From Pseudoxanthomonas yeongjuensis (lineage in GTDB: Bacteria > Pseudomonadota > Gammaproteobacteria > Xanthomonadales > Xanthomonadaceae), in assembly GCF_010093345.1 (NCBI RefSeq), contig NZ_PDWT01000001.1, positions 372,001 through 436,000 of the forward strand: DNA of 64,000 bases, in the 5' to 3' direction. This document shows positions 48,821-57,514 of this stretch, in pieces. Below the pieces are notes generated by a model. The model was not told where the DNA came from, searched no databases, and saw only the letters and a program-made list of their open reading frames with translations. The translations under genes and the position numbers were made by a program. How positions within the stretch are numbered: the stretch's first letter is position 1; each line of letters begins with the position of its first letter.

Positions 48821-49015
48821 ATGACCAATCGTTCACCGAAACCCTGGGATCGCAAGAATCCCCTTAATGCGGAAGCGCATACCAAGCTGACGCCCGAACA
48901 GGTCGAGCAGGCCAGGCAACGCGCCGCCGCCGCGGGACGCGCCTATCCGAACCTGGTCGACAACATGTTCGTTGCCGCGCAAGCCAGGAAGCAGGGCAAG
49001 CGGAAGCCTTCCTGA
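48821..49015 (+). CDS. Small conserved-looking protein
   Basis: The 64-residue protein reads KPWDRKNPLNAEAHTKLTPE, then QARQRAAAAGRAYPNLVDNM. It is basic and helical, with a segment (TPEQVEQARQRAAAAGRAYPNLVDNMFVA) resembling a proteobacterial small-protein family. Its function is unknown. It follows the DUF1993 gene by 15 bp and precedes a 50-residue membrane protein by 27 bp, so it may be the middle gene of a three-gene unit. Confidence 0.72.
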   Translation: MTNRSPKPWDRKNPLNAEAHTKLTPEQVEQARQRAAAAGRAYPNLVDNMFVAAQARKQGKRKPS

Positions 49016-49042
49016 CCCAATGCGTTTTTCCGGAGGATGGAG

Positions 49043-49195
49043 ATGAGCCTGGTAGGAATCGTACTGATCGTCGTGGGCATCTATCTGGCGATCAAGGTCG
49101 CCGGTTTCGCGCTGAAGCTGGCGATGTGGGCGCTGGTGATCGCCGGCGTGTACTGGTTGCTGGCGCCCTATCTGGGATTGCCGTTCCCATTCTGA
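49043..49195 (+). CDS. 50-residue membrane protein
   Basis: The frame encodes two closely spaced hydrophobic segments (LVGIVLIVVGIYLAIKVAGF and MWALVIAGVYWLLAPYLGLP). GGAGGATGGAG gives a strong ribosome-binding site. Small two-helix proteins of this kind are usual in Xanthomonadales but have no known role. It is likely part of the DUF1993 unit. Confidence 0.68.
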   Translation: MSLVGIVLIVVGIYLAIKVAGFALKLAMWALVIAGVYWLLAPYLGLPFPF

Positions 49196-49330
49196 ACTGA
49201 TCGCCGCATGTCATGAGGATGACGCGGAAACCTAACCGTTTTTCAACATGCGAATGACTATGCTGTTGCCACGTCCGCGATCGCTGCAGGCAGGAAAGCA
49301 TTCCTTGCCGGGCCATAGCGGACGACCAGA

Positions 49331-50596
49331 TTAAGAGCGCCCAGATCGGAGCGGCGTAGATTCCTGCAGCCAAGTCGCCGCGCCCTTGCCGGCGCGGCGG
49401 CCGCTGGCGAAGCAGGCGCTCAGCAGGTAACCGCCGGTCGGCGCTTCCCAGTCCAGCATTTCGCCTGCGCAGAAGGTGCCGGGCGATGCCTTCAGCATCA
49501 AGCGCTCGTCCATCGTTTCCAGGCGTACGCCACCGGCGCTGCTGATGGCTTCGGCCATGGGGCGCGGGCGTTTCAAGGTAAGCGGCAGGCGATGGATGGT
49601 GCGTGCGAGCGAGACAGGATTGTCCCGCTGCGACTTGTCCAGCACTTCGTAGAGCAAGGCGGCCTTGACCCCCTCGATCCCGGCCTGCCGGCGCAGGTGT
49701 TCGCTGACGCTGCGGTGGCCGCGCGGTTTCGCCAGCTCCTTCTGCAAGCGTTCCAGGCTGCGTCCGGGCGCCAGATCCAACTGCAGGGTGGTGTGTCCGT
49801 TGCGCGCGATGGCCTCGCGCAATTCCGCCGACAGCGCGTAGACCAGGCTGCCTTCGATACCCTCGACGCTGATCACGCATTCGCCCTGGAGTTCGTGTTC
49901 GCGACCTTCGGCATCGCGCCAATGGGCGACCACGGGTTTCAGCGGCGCGCCTGCATGGCGGCTGGCGAGGTGCTCGCTCCAATCGATATCGAATCCGCAA
50001 TTGGCGGGCTGAAGCGGCGCGACCTCGACGCCGCGCGCGACCAGCAGCGATTGCCAGGCGCCATCGGAGCCGAGTTGCGGCCAGCTGCCGCCACCGAGCG
50101 CAAGGATCGCCGCGTCGGCGTGCAGTCCGGTTTCGCCTTCAGGCGTGGCGAAGCGCAAGGCGTCGCCATTCCAGCCCAGCCAGCGATGGTGCACATGGAA
50201 GCGCACGCCGCTTTCGCGCAGGCGCCGCACCCAGCCGCGCAGCAATGGCGCGGCCTTGAGATCGGAGGGAAACACGCGCCCGGAACTGCCGACGAAGGTT
50301 TCCACGCCCAGCCCGCGCGCCCATTCGCGCAGGGCGCCGGCATCGAATTCACGCAGCCAGGCGCCGACTTCATCGGATCGCTCGCGGAAGCGGCGCACGA
50401 ATGCTGGCATGGGCTCCGAATGGGTCAGGTTCAACCCGCCCTTGCCGGCGATCAGGAACTTGCGTCCCACCGATCCCTTGGCTTCATACACATCGACTTC
50501 GAGCCCGGCGGCGCGGGCCGTTTCCGCGGCCATCAATCCGGCGGGTCCGCCGCCTATCACGGCCAATCGTCTGTTCGTGCCGGGGGCGATATCCAT
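49331..50596 (-). CDS. HI0933/BaiN-like flavoprotein (TIGR03862 type)
   Basis: The 421-residue protein starts with an FAD-binding GxGxxG element (LAVIGGGPAGLMAAETARAAGLEVDVYEA), has the family signature GRKFLIAGKGGLNLTHSE, and closes with GTFCAGEMLDWEAPTGGYLLSACFASGR. The TIGR03862 subgroup is named for its KGGLN variant, as here. HI0933-type proteins are predicted NAD(P)/FAD oxidoreductases; the substrate is unknown. A second member of the superfamily is at 57515-58708 (GGRCNFTN variant). It is divergent from the serine hydrolase at 50681. Confidence 0.9.
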   Translation of the reverse strand: MDIAPGTNRRLAVIGGGPAGLMAAETARAAGLEVDVYEAKGSVGRKFLIAGKGGLNLTHSEPMPAFVRRFRERSDEVGAWLREFDAGALREWARGLGVETFVGSSGRVFPSDLKAAPLLRGWVRRLRESGVRFHVHHRWLGWNGDALRFATPEGETGLHADAAILALGGGSWPQLGSDGAWQSLLVARGVEVAPLQPANCGFDIDWSEHLASRHAGAPLKPVVAHWRDAEGREHELQGECVISVEGIEGSLVYALSAELREAIARNGHTTLQLDLAPGRSLERLQKELAKPRGHRSVSEHLRRQAGIEGVKAALLYEVLDKSQRDNPVSLARTIHRLPLTLKRPRPMAEAISSAGGVRLETMDERLMLKASPGTFCAGEMLDWEAPTGGYLLSACFASGRRAGKGAATWLQESTPLRSGRS

Positions 50597-50680
50597 GTAC
50601 GTATTATGCCCGGCGGTCGCCGTCGCCAATCGATGCGGTATCGTCGCGGTTCCGACCCTGGATCGAGAATCGATCAAGCC

Positions 50681-52294
50681 ATGCCAAGTTTCCTTGCAAG
50701 TCCACCGATCGCCTGCCTGCTGTTGTCCTTGCTCCTGTTCCCGGGCATCGCCCGTGCGCAGGCATCCCCGGAGAGCCTGCCCGCGCAGTTGCAGGACTTC
50801 GACGCCTATGTGGAAGAAGTGCGCAAGCAGTTCGATGTGCCAGGGATAGCAGTGGCCATCGTCAAGGATGGACAGGTGGTGCTGGAACGCGGCTACGGCG
50901 TGCGCGAGTTGGGCCAGCCAGACGAGGTCGATGCGCACACGCTGTTCGCCATCGCTTCCAATACCAAGGCGTTCACCTCGGCATCCCTATCGATACTCGC
51001 CGACGAAGGCAAGCTGAAGCTGGATGACCGCGTGATCGAGCATCTGCCCTGGTTCCGCATGTCCGATCCGTACGTCACCCATGAGATGCGCATCCGCGAC
51101 CTGCTGGCGCACCGCAGCGGCCTGGGGCTCGGCGCGGGCGATCTGCTTTACTGGCCCACTACCGACTACAGCAATGAGGAAGTAGCGCGTCGCCTGCGCG
51201 ACGTGCCGTTGACAGGAAGCTTCCGCAACCAGTACGCCTACGACAACATCCTCTTCGGTGTGGCCCAACTGGTGGTGGAACAGGCCAGCGGGCAGTCCTA
51301 TCGCGAGTTCCTGCAGTCGCGCATCTTCATGCCGCTGGACATGGCGGAAACCCGCTATAACAGCGACCACCTCAAGCCTGGCGACAAGGTCGCAACCGGC
51401 CATGCCAAGGCCGGCTTCACCGAACTGCAAGCGGTTCCGCGCATGACCTGGTCGAACGTGGCTGGTGCGGGCGGAATCTATTCCAGCGTGCACGACATGG
51501 GCAAGTGGATGCGGTTGCAGTTGGATGGCGGGGTGATTTCCGGCGAAGGCGAACAGGCGAAGCGCTTGTTCAGCGCCAAGCGCCAGCAGGAGATGTGGTC
51601 GATGATCACGCCCATTCCGATACCGACGCCGCCGGTACCGCAACTGGCCGCTGCAAGTCCTGACTTCCTCGGCTATGGCGAAGGCTGGAATCTGTCCGAT
51701 TACCGCGGCCGCAAGCTGGTCTGGCATACCGGCGGCTGGCCGGGAATGGTGTCGCGCGTGACCCTGGTGCCCGAGCAGAAGCTCGGCATCGTGGTGCTGA
51801 CCAACCAGGAGGTGGGCGCCGCGTTCCACGCCATCACCCTGCGCGCGCTGGACGCCTATGCGGACGCGCCGAAGAGCGACTGGATCGCCGCCTACGCTGC
51901 GGGCATGGCCAAGAAGCAAAGCGAAGCCGAAGACAGCTGGCGCAAGCACGTCGCCGCGCGCGATACGCAATCCAGGCCTTCATTACCGCTGGCGAAGTAT
52001 GCGGGAACCTATCGCGATGCCTGGTATGGCGACGTGGCTGTCGCGGAGCAGCGCGGCAAGCTGGTGTTGCGCTTCAGCCACACAGCGCAGCTGGTCGGCG
52101 AACTGGAGCACTGGCAGCACGATACTTTCATCGTGCACTGGCGCGACCGCGGCCTGAATGCCGACGCTTTCGTCGATTTCGACCTGGATGCCGACGGCAT
52201 GATCCGCGAAATACGCATGAAGCCGGTTTCGCCGTTGACCGATTTCAGCTTCGATTTCCAGGATCTGCGCCTGACGCCAGTCAAGGATCAGTGA
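50681..52294 (+). CDS. Exported beta-lactamase-fold serine hydrolase with C-terminal DUF3471
   Basis: The 537-residue protein has a signal peptide (1-26), a class C beta-lactamase-like domain and a C-terminal beta domain of the DUF3471 type ([27 protein letters not shown]). The catalytic elements are intact: SNTK at 93-96, YDN at 187-189 and HTGG in [10 protein letters not shown]. These enzymes hydrolyse esters or D-amino peptides. It is related to the enzyme at 10075-12063 but lacks that protein's N-terminal domain. ATG 50681 has only a weak site. Its last 7 bp overlap the convergent FKBP gene. Confidence 0.9.
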   Translation: MPSFLASPPIACLLLSLLLFPGIARAQASPESLPAQLQDFDAYVEEVRKQFDVPGIAVAIVKDGQVVLERGYGVRELGQPDEVDAHTLFAIASNTKAFTSASLSILADEGKLKLDDRVIEHLPWFRMSDPYVTHEMRIRDLLAHRSGLGLGAGDLLYWPTTDYSNEEVARRLRDVPLTGSFRNQYAYDNILFGVAQLVVEQASGQSYREFLQSRIFMPLDMAETRYNSDHLKPGDKVATGHAKAGFTELQAVPRMTWSNVAGAGGIYSSVHDMGKWMRLQLDGGVISGEGEQAKRLFSAKRQQEMWSMITPIPIPTPPVPQLAAASPDFLGYGEGWNLSDYRGRKLVWHTGGWPGMVSRVTLVPEQKLGIVVLTNQEVGAAFHAITLRALDAYADAPKSDWIAAYAAGMAKKQSEAEDSWRKHVAARDTQSRPSLPLAKYAGTYRDAWYGDVAVAEQRGKLVLRFSHTAQLVGELEHWQHDTFIVHWRDRGLNADAFVDFDLDADGMIREIRMKPVSPLTDFSFDFQDLRLTPVKDQ

Positions 52295-52719
52295 GGCTCG
52301 ACGCCCAGCAGCTCCACTTCGAACACCAGCGAGGCATTGGGCGGGATCACGCCTCCCGCGCCATCGCGGCCGTAACCGTAGTCCGAGGGAATCAGCAGGG
52401 TGCGCTTGCCGCCGACCTTCATCCCGGCTACGCCATCGTCCCAGCCGCGGATCACCTGGCCGGCGCCGAGCAGGAAGGTGAAGGGTTCGCCGCGATCCAC
52501 CGAGCTGTCGAACTTCAGCCCGTGCTTGTCCTTGGCGGACTCGCTGTACAACCAGCCGGTGTAGTGCACGGTCACATCGGAGCCCGCGGTCGCCACGGCG
52601 CCAGTACCTGCCTTTTCGTCGATGCGCTGCAGTTCGATCACGCTGCCATCGGGTGGGGGAGCGGAGTCGGCGCAGGCGGTGAGGACGAGCAGGACGAGCA
52701 GCGGTAGTGCGAAACGCAT
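52288..52719 (-). CDS. FKBP-type peptidyl-prolyl isomerase lipoprotein
   Basis: The 143-residue protein has a lipoprotein signal ([12 protein letters not shown]) and one FKBP domain: [69 protein letters not shown]. The active-site YTGW, FD, VIRGWD and YG residues are intact. It should catalyse proline isomerisation of periplasmic or outer-membrane proteins. GAAGGAAAAACC precedes the ATG at 52719. Confidence 0.93.
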   Translation of the reverse strand: MRFALPLLVLLVLTACADSAPPPDGSVIELQRIDEKAGTGAVATAGSDVTVHYTGWLYSESAKDKHGLKFDSSVDRGEPFTFLLGAGQVIRGWDDGVAGMKVGGKRTLLIPSDYGYGRDGAGGVIPPNASLVFEVELLGVEPH

Positions 52720-52807
52720 GGTTTTTCCTTCGATCGACAGACGCAAAGGTTAACGCATGCGGTGTGTGCCTGCAGCGCAGGACAGGCCGCGCCGCTATCA
52801 TGTGCGC

Positions 52808-53173
52808 ATGGCCAAACTCCTGCTCAACCTGCGCAACGTGCCCGACGATGAAGCCGATGAAGTACGCGATTGGCTCAAGGACAGTGGCATCGAGTTCTAC
52901 GAAACAGAACCCAGCTCATGGGGCATTTCGTCGGGCGGGATCTGGATCCGCGAAGATGCGCAGATCGCCAGGGCCAAGGCCCTGATGGCCGAATACCAGG
53001 CGCAACGCAGGCAGCGTGCGCAAGCCGACCGTGCCGCCGCGCGCAGCGACGGCAGCGCGGAAACCTTCGCCAGCCTGCTGCGCCAGCGGCCGGGATACGT
53101 GCTGGGCGTGCTCGTGGCGATCATCGGCATCGTCGCGTTGACCCTGGCGTTGCCGTATCTGTTCCTGCGCTGA
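52808..53173 (+). CDS. DUF6164 family protein
   Basis: The 121-residue protein starts MAKLLLNLRNVPDDEADEVRDWLKDSGIEFYETEPSSWGISSGGIWI, a small alpha/beta domain that matches DUF6164, then a charged helix and a C-terminal membrane helix (YVLGVLVAIIGIVALTLALPYLF). It is probably tail-anchored in the inner membrane. The N-terminal fold resembles the DUF2007 or PII-like signal domain. Its role is unknown. It is monocistronic; no strong ribosome-binding site is seen. Confidence 0.78.
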   Translation: MAKLLLNLRNVPDDEADEVRDWLKDSGIEFYETEPSSWGISSGGIWIREDAQIARAKALMAEYQAQRRQRAQADRAAARSDGSAETFASLLRQRPGYVLGVLVAIIGIVALTLALPYLFLR

Positions 53174-53208
53174 GGGTATCGCCGGTGGGCCGGGGCCCAC
53201 CCTATGGA

Positions 53209-53745
53209 TCACGGAATGCGTTGCGCGTACTCGGCTTCCAGGCGTGTGTGCGTGGTCCAGAAGCCTGGCGACATGCGGCCATCGAGGCGATCGACCAGGA
53301 TATCCAGGTGCGTGTGCCATCCGCCGGCGACGCTGAGCATCTGCTCGCGGTCGGGCAGGCGGGTGTGGGTCAGCAGCAACCGCACTTCATCGCCCTGCGC
53401 GCTGAGTTCGAAGCGGACTTCCGAAGTCCCGTCCCAGGTATAGGCGAGCAGCCGCGGTGGCTCGCAGGCGATGATGCGGCCGTGCATACGGCTTTCGGCC
53501 CCGTATCTGGCGTACTTCTCCGGCGGCGGATCGTCGTTTGCGGTGAGCTCCGAATTGCGGAACACGAGCTCGACGCTCCCTCCCTCGCGTAATTCCATCT
53601 CGCCGGCCGCGAGCCACTGCGCGCGCTTGTCCGATTCGGTGAGAAAGGCCCAGACCCGTTCGACCGGGCCGGGCAGGATGCGCTCGAAGCGGACCGTGTC
53701 CGCTGCGACAAGCGTGGCGTAAGCAGTATTCATGGCGTTATTCAT
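53209..53745 (-). CDS. SRPBCC/AHSA1-domain protein
   Basis: The 178-residue protein has the START-like AHSA1 fold: VRFERILPGPVERVWAFLTESDKRAQWLAAGEMELREGGSVELVF, then PPRLLAYTWDGTSEVRFELSAQGDEVRLLLTHTRL and GWHTHLDILVDRL. Such proteins bind hydrophobic ligands and are usually regulated by an ArsR neighbour, as here. GGAGAGAAACGCC precedes the ATG. It is the last gene of the arsR operon, 24 bp after its paralogue. Confidence 0.9.
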   Translation of the reverse strand: MNNAMNTAYATLVAADTVRFERILPGPVERVWAFLTESDKRAQWLAAGEMELREGGSVELVFRNSELTANDDPPPEKYARYGAESRMHGRIIACEPPRLLAYTWDGTSEVRFELSAQGDEVRLLLTHTRLPDREQMLSVAGGWHTHLDILVDRLDGRMSPGFWTTHTRLEAEYAQRIP

Positions 53746-53769
53746 GGCGTTTCTCTCCGCTGACGGGGA

Positions 53770-54216
53770 TCAGGTGAACAGGTCGGCGAGCGCATCGAGC
53801 ATCGTGGTCCAGCCATGGCGGGTGCGATCGGCGTAGTCGCTCCACTTCGCGTCCATGCGGTGTACCAGGGTGAGCACGCAGCCGCTGCCGCTGGCCTCGA
53901 TGTCGATATGCACTTCGCTGGGCGCGTCGTCCGAGTCGTCCTTGACCGCCCAGGTGAAGATGAGGCGATGCGGGCGCTCGATTCGCAGGTACTGGCCGAC
54001 GTGGTCGATGAGCTCGCCGTTGCGCTCGACCTTGAGGGAGAAGCTGCCGCCCACGCGCGGATCCACGTCCAGGCGGACCACGTTCTCGTCGCGCACGCGC
54101 GGTCCGAACATCCATTGGCCCAGCGTGCGCGGCACCAGCCAGGCATCGAATACGCGCTCGGGCGAAGCCTCGAAGTAGCGGGTGACGCGGACTTCCACGG
54201 GAGCAGCAGGAGTCAT
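53770..54216 (-). CDS. SRPBCC/AHSA1-domain protein
   Basis: The 148-residue protein is a second AHSA1-type START-like domain: VRVTRYFEASPERVFDAWLVPRTLGQWMFGP, DVDPRVGGSFSLKVERNGELIDHVGQYLRIERPHRLIFTW and RHGWTTMLDALADLF. Its start codon overlaps the stop of arsR (ATGA), so translation is coupled. Two SRPBCC paralogues in one operon suggest one ligand-handling system; the ligand is unknown. Confidence 0.9.
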   Translation of the reverse strand: MTPAAPVEVRVTRYFEASPERVFDAWLVPRTLGQWMFGPRVRDENVVRLDVDPRVGGSFSLKVERNGELIDHVGQYLRIERPHRLIFTWAVKDDSDDAPSEVHIDIEASGSGCVLTLVHRMDAKWSDYADRTRHGWTTMLDALADLFT

Positions 54217-54569
54217 CGTGTTGTTCCTTTGGATGGCTCGGCGGGATCGACGCGCAGTACGGTTTCCAGCGCATCCAGGCGCTCGCCCCAGAACTGCCGG
54301 TAGTACTGCAGCCAATGTTCGGCTTCAGCCAGCGCCTCGGCGCGTAGCTGGCAGAGATGGGTGCGGCCCTGGATCCGGCGCTGCACCAGGCCGGCACGCT
54401 CCAGCACCTTGATGTGCTTGGAAGCGGCGGCCAGCGAGATCTGGAACGGCGCCGCCAGCTCGCCGACGCTGCGCGATTGCACGCTCAGGCTGCGCAACAT
54501 CCGCCGCCGGGTGCCGTCGGAGAGCGCCTGGAAGACGACGTCGAGTCGGGTGGATTCATATTCAACCAT
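54213..54569 (-). CDS. ArsR-family repressor (SdpR-like)
   Basis: The 118-residue protein has the ArsR winged helix: RLDVVFQALSDGTRRRMLRSL, SVGELAAPFQISLAAASKHIKVLERAGLVQRRIQGRTHLCQL. No Cys pair for metal binding exists, so it belongs to the non-metal SdpR-like branch that controls SRPBCC genes. Its own start codon lies inside one of two operators (54563-54576). No Shine-Dalgarno sequence precedes the ATG. It heads the operon arsR-SRPBCC-SRPBCC. Confidence 0.92.
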   Translation of the reverse strand: MVEYESTRLDVVFQALSDGTRRRMLRSLSVQSRSVGELAAPFQISLAAASKHIKVLERAGLVQRRIQGRTHLCQLRAEALAEAEHWLQYYRQFWGERLDALETVLRVDPAEPSKGTTR

Positions 54570-54617
54570 ATGGTTGATAGTAGGGCGGCTGACATGCTTT
54601 GTCAACCGTTTGGTTGA
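54563..54617 (-). promoter_or_regulatory. ArsR promoter with two CAACC-N4-GGTTG operators
   Basis: On the minus strand TTGACA (54605-54600) and TACTAT (54582-54577) are 17 bp apart. Operator 1, CAACCATATGGTTG (54563-54576), covers the start codon; operator 2, TCAACCGTTTGGTTGA (54602-54617), covers the -35 box. Their centres are 40 bp apart, about four helical turns. The predicted transcription start is at or next to the ATG, so the mRNA is probably leaderless. Confidence 0.75.
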
Positions 54618-54662
54618 ATATAAATCAGGACGCATCCCAGGACGCATCCCTTGCTTGTCTTT

Positions 54663-54729
54663 GTAGATCCGAGCTTGCTCGGATGCTCTTGGCTCACGAT
54701 CAAAAGCATCCGAGCAAGCTCGGATCTAC
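54663..54729. repeat. Dimeric GTAGATCCGAGC element (SMAG-like)
   Basis: GTAGATCCGAGCTTGCTCGGATGCT faces AGCATCCGAGCAAGCTCGGATCTAC. At 67 bp it has the same size and layout as 46178-46244, with compensating changes in both arms (GCC to TCC and GGC to GGA), which shows that the stem is conserved. Confidence 0.88.
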
Positions 54730-54760
54730 GACGATGGAAAAGCAGCGCGGACAGTGCATT

Positions 54761-54766
54761 TACAAT
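54761..54766 (+). promoter_or_regulatory. Candidate -10 box of trhO, leaderless geometry
   Basis: TACAAT is followed by 6 nt and then the ATG at 54773. A -35 box at the right distance is weak. If it is used, transcription would start at the start codon. Confidence 0.35.
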
Positions 54767-54772
54767 GGACGC

Positions 54773-55510
54773 ATGATCCTCAACGCCGCTGCCTATCATT
54801 TCGTTCCCATTGCCGACCCGGAGGCGCTGGCTGGCCAGTTGCATGCCTGGGCCGGCGCTGGAGGGCTGCGCGGCACTTCGCTGGTCGCAGGCGAGGGCAT
54901 CAACCTGTTCCTTGCGGGCGAAGAAAGTGCTGTCCGCGCGTTCTTCGAGCAACTGCGCGCGGATCCGCGTTTCGCCGCGATCCGGGTCAAGTTCAGCCAC
55001 AGCCGCAGGCAACCGTTCGCGCGGCTGAAGACAAAGGTCAAGCCGGAAATCATCAGTTTCCGTCGCGACGACGCCTCGCCCTTGGCCAAGCGGGCGCCTG
55101 CGGTCGCGCCGGCGACGTTGGCGCAATGGCTGCGACAGGGCCACGACGACCGGGGCAAGCGCGTGGTGCTGCTGGACACGCGCAACCGGCAGGAAGTGGA
55201 GCACGGCACCTTCGTCGGCGCGTTGACCCTGCCGATAGACAAATTCACCGATCTTCCCGAAGCAATGGAGCCGCATCGTGACGGACTGGCCGACGCTACC
55301 GTGGTGAGTTTCTGCACCGGCGGCATCCGTTGCGAGAAGGCAGCGCTGTGGATGCAGGAAACCGGCATGGACAACGTGCTGCAGCTGGAGGGCGGCATCC
55401 TGGGCTATTTCGAACAGATCGGCGGACAGGGCTACCGGGGCCGCTGCTTCGTGTTCGACGAACGTGTCGCCCTGGATGCGGAACTCAATCCGCTGGTGGA
55501 TGCGGCCTGA
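54773..55510 (+). CDS. trhO: tRNA uridine(34) hydroxylase TrhO-like (YceA) rhodanese protein
   Basis: The 245-residue protein has the YceA/TrhO layout: an N-terminal acylphosphatase-like domain (NAAAYHFVPIADPEALAGQL...VAGEGINLFLAGEESAVRAFF), the linker KTKVKPEIISF and a rhodanese domain with active-site loop SFCTGGIRCEKA. TrhO makes 5-hydroxyuridine at the tRNA wobble position in an oxygen-dependent way. It is shorter than the E. coli enzyme, lacking the C-terminal Cys-rich extension, as in many other proteobacteria. ATG 54773 starts the fold; the open frame upstream runs into a SMAG-like repeat. Confidence 0.88.
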   Translation: MILNAAAYHFVPIADPEALAGQLHAWAGAGGLRGTSLVAGEGINLFLAGEESAVRAFFEQLRADPRFAAIRVKFSHSRRQPFARLKTKVKPEIISFRRDDASPLAKRAPAVAPATLAQWLRQGHDDRGKRVVLLDTRNRQEVEHGTFVGALTLPIDKFTDLPEAMEPHRDGLADATVVSFCTGGIRCEKAALWMQETGMDNVLQLEGGILGYFEQIGGQGYRGRCFVFDERVALDAELNPLVDAA

Positions 55511-55590
55511 CCTGGCCATCGCATCGCGCGGGCTATGATCCGGTGGTCGATGCCGGCCTCCCTGCCGGATCCATTTCCCCCGAGGCTTCC

Positions 55591-56262
55591 ATGGTCACCG
55601 TCCACCACCTCAACAACTCCCGTTCGCAGCGCGTGCTCTGGTTGCTGGAGGAACTGGGCCTGGATTACAACGTGGTGCGCTACCAGCGCGATGCCGAGAC
55701 CATGTTGGCCCCGTCATCACTGCGCAAGGTGCATCCGCTGGGCAAGTCGCCGGTGGTGGTGGATGGCGGGAATACCCTGGCCGAATCCGGCGCGATCCTG
55801 GAATACCTGGTGGAACGCTACGATTCCGCGCGCAACTTCGCGCCATCGCCCGGCACGCCGGAACAACTGCGCTACCGCTACTGGATGCATTACGCGGAAG
55901 GTTCGGCGATGCCGCCGCTGCTGATGAGCCTGGTGTTCTCGCGCTTGAAGAAGGCGCCGATGCCGTTCTTCGTGAAACCGGTGGCCAAGGGCATTTCGGA
56001 TAAGGTGATGAAGACCTTCGTCGGGCCGCAGGTGGAGCTGCACCTGGATTACATGGAAGGCGAGCTGGGCAAGTCGCGCTGGTTCGCCGGCGACGGATTC
56101 AGCGCGGCCGACATCCAGATGAGCTTTCCGGTGGAAGCGGCGTCGGCGCGTTACGGGCTCGACGACAAGCCGAACCTGCGCGCCTTCCTGCAGCGCATCC
56201 ATGCGCGGCCGGCTTACCGGAAAGCACTGGAGCAGGGCGGTCCGTTCGACTTGTTGAGCTGA
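55591..56262 (+). CDS. Glutathione S-transferase
   Basis: The 223-residue protein has a thioredoxin-like N-terminal domain (VHHLNNSRSQRVLWLLEELGLDYNVVRYQRD, with the catalytic Ser/Asn region at NNSRSQ, GKSPVVVDGGNTLAESGAILEYL) and a helical C-terminal domain (WFAGDGFSAADIQMSFPVEAA). ESGAI binds the glutathione glutamate. Its substrate is unknown. CGAGGCTTCC precedes ATG 55591. It lies 80 bp after trhO on the same strand. Confidence 0.92.
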   Translation: MVTVHHLNNSRSQRVLWLLEELGLDYNVVRYQRDAETMLAPSSLRKVHPLGKSPVVVDGGNTLAESGAILEYLVERYDSARNFAPSPGTPEQLRYRYWMHYAEGSAMPPLLMSLVFSRLKKAPMPFFVKPVAKGISDKVMKTFVGPQVELHLDYMEGELGKSRWFAGDGFSAADIQMSFPVEAASARYGLDDKPNLRAFLQRIHARPAYRKALEQGGPFDLLS

Positions 56263-56272
56263 GTACGCGTTC

Positions 56273-56299
56273 TGTAGGAGCGACGTGAGTCGCGAAACG
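56273..56299 (+). repeat. Single GTAG half element
   Basis: TGTAGGAGCGACGTGAGTCGCGAAACG lies directly after the GST gene. No partner half is seen before the next gene. Confidence 0.7.
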
Positions 56300-56397
56300 A
56301 GGCGCCTGCAAGTCCCGGAACTCAGCGTCCCGCCCATCCGTTTGCCATTGACGTAACCAGCCCCCATCTCGAAGCAATGACTTTCGAGCGAGCAGCC

Positions 56398-57378
56398 ATG
56401 ATTCCCTATTCGATACTCGACCTGGCCCCGGTCTGCGAAGGCAGCGATGCCGCGCAGGCCTTCCGCAATACCCTGGACCTGGCGCAGCACGCCGAAGGCT
56501 GGGGCTACCAGCGCTACTGGCTGGCCGAGCACCACAACATGCCGGGCATCGCCAGCGCCGCGACGGCGGTGTTGATCGGATACATCGCCGGCGGCACGAA
56601 GACCATCCGGGTCGGCGCCGGCGGGGTGATGCTGCCCAACCATGCGCCGCTGCAGGTGGCCGAACAATTCGGCACGCTGGCCTCGCTGTATCCGGGCCGC
56701 ATCGACCTGGGCCTGGGCCGCGCGCCCGGCACCGACCAGCCCACGGCCAAGGCCTTGCGCCGCTATTTCGACAGCGCCGAGCAGTTCCCGCACGACGTGC
56801 AGGAATTATTGGGCTATTTCGCGCCGGTGCAGCCCGGTCAACTGGTGCGTGCGGTCCCCGGCGCAGGGCTCGACGTGCCGGTGTGGCTGTTGGGTTCCAG
56901 CCTGTTCAGTGCGCAACTGAGCGCGGCACTGGGGCTCCCGTTCGCCTTCGCCTCGCACTTCGCACCCGATGCGATGGACCAGGCGCTGGCGGTCTATCAC
57001 CGCGATTTCCGGCCTTCGCAGCATCTGGCCCAGCCGCACGCGATGCTGGCCCTGAACGTCGTCGTCGCCGCGACCGACGCCGAAGCGAAACGCCTGTTCA
57101 CCACCGCCCAGCAGAGTTTCGTCAACCTGCGTCGCGGCAAGGCGGGATTGATCCCGCCTCCGATCGACGATATCGAGGCCTATTGGGAACCGCACGAGAA
57201 GCTGGGCGTTGAGAATGCGCTGGCCTGCAGCGTGGTCGGTAGCCCGGAAACGGTGAAGCGCGGCATCGCGGCGTTCATCGACCGGCATCGTCCGGATGAA
57301 TTGCTGCTGGTGGCGAATGTGTTCGACCACGACGCGAGGTTGCGCTCGTTCGAACTCGCCGCCGAAGCGATGCGCTGA
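56398..57378 (+). CDS. LLM-class flavin-dependent oxidoreductase (YhbW-like)
   Basis: The 326-residue protein is a bacterial luciferase-like TIM-barrel monooxygenase: [66 protein letters not shown] and [22 protein letters not shown] and the GLGRAPG loop are typical of the MsnO8/YhbW group, which uses FMNH2. Its substrate is unknown. ATG 56398 is chosen over 56377 because the fold starts at once. It is monocistronic. Confidence 0.9.
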   Translation: MIPYSILDLAPVCEGSDAAQAFRNTLDLAQHAEGWGYQRYWLAEHHNMPGIASAATAVLIGYIAGGTKTIRVGAGGVMLPNHAPLQVAEQFGTLASLYPGRIDLGLGRAPGTDQPTAKALRRYFDSAEQFPHDVQELLGYFAPVQPGQLVRAVPGAGLDVPVWLLGSSLFSAQLSAALGLPFAFASHFAPDAMDQALAVYHRDFRPSQHLAQPHAMLALNVVVAATDAEAKRLFTTAQQSFVNLRRGKAGLIPPPIDDIEAYWEPHEKLGVENALACSVVGSPETVKRGIAAFIDRHRPDELLLVANVFDHDARLRSFELAAEAMR

Positions 57379-57400
57379 CGAAGGAGCGTTGTAGGTGCGA

Positions 57401-57500
57401 TTGTAGGAGCGACGCAAGTCGCGAAGCCCCGGAATCATCGGCCGCCGCAATCAACGATCTATCGACAGTGTCGCCTTCGCGACTTGCGTCGCTCCTACAA
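57401..57500. repeat. Dimeric GTAG element
   Basis: TTGTAGGAGCGACGCAAGTCGCGAAGC faces GCGACTTGCGTCGCTCCTACAA between two convergent genes. Confidence 0.85.
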
Positions 57501-57514
57501 ACCGGAGTGATCGG

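Noticed and set aside
49592-50680. 360-codon upstream extension of the serine hydrolase frame
   Set aside because: It lies antisense to the well-supported flavoprotein gene, and the signal peptide of the hydrolase begins at 50681.
57401-57500. GTAG repeats considered as CRISPR-like arrays
   Set aside because: Copies occur as isolated inverted pairs between genes, with no regular spacing, no spacers and no cas genes.
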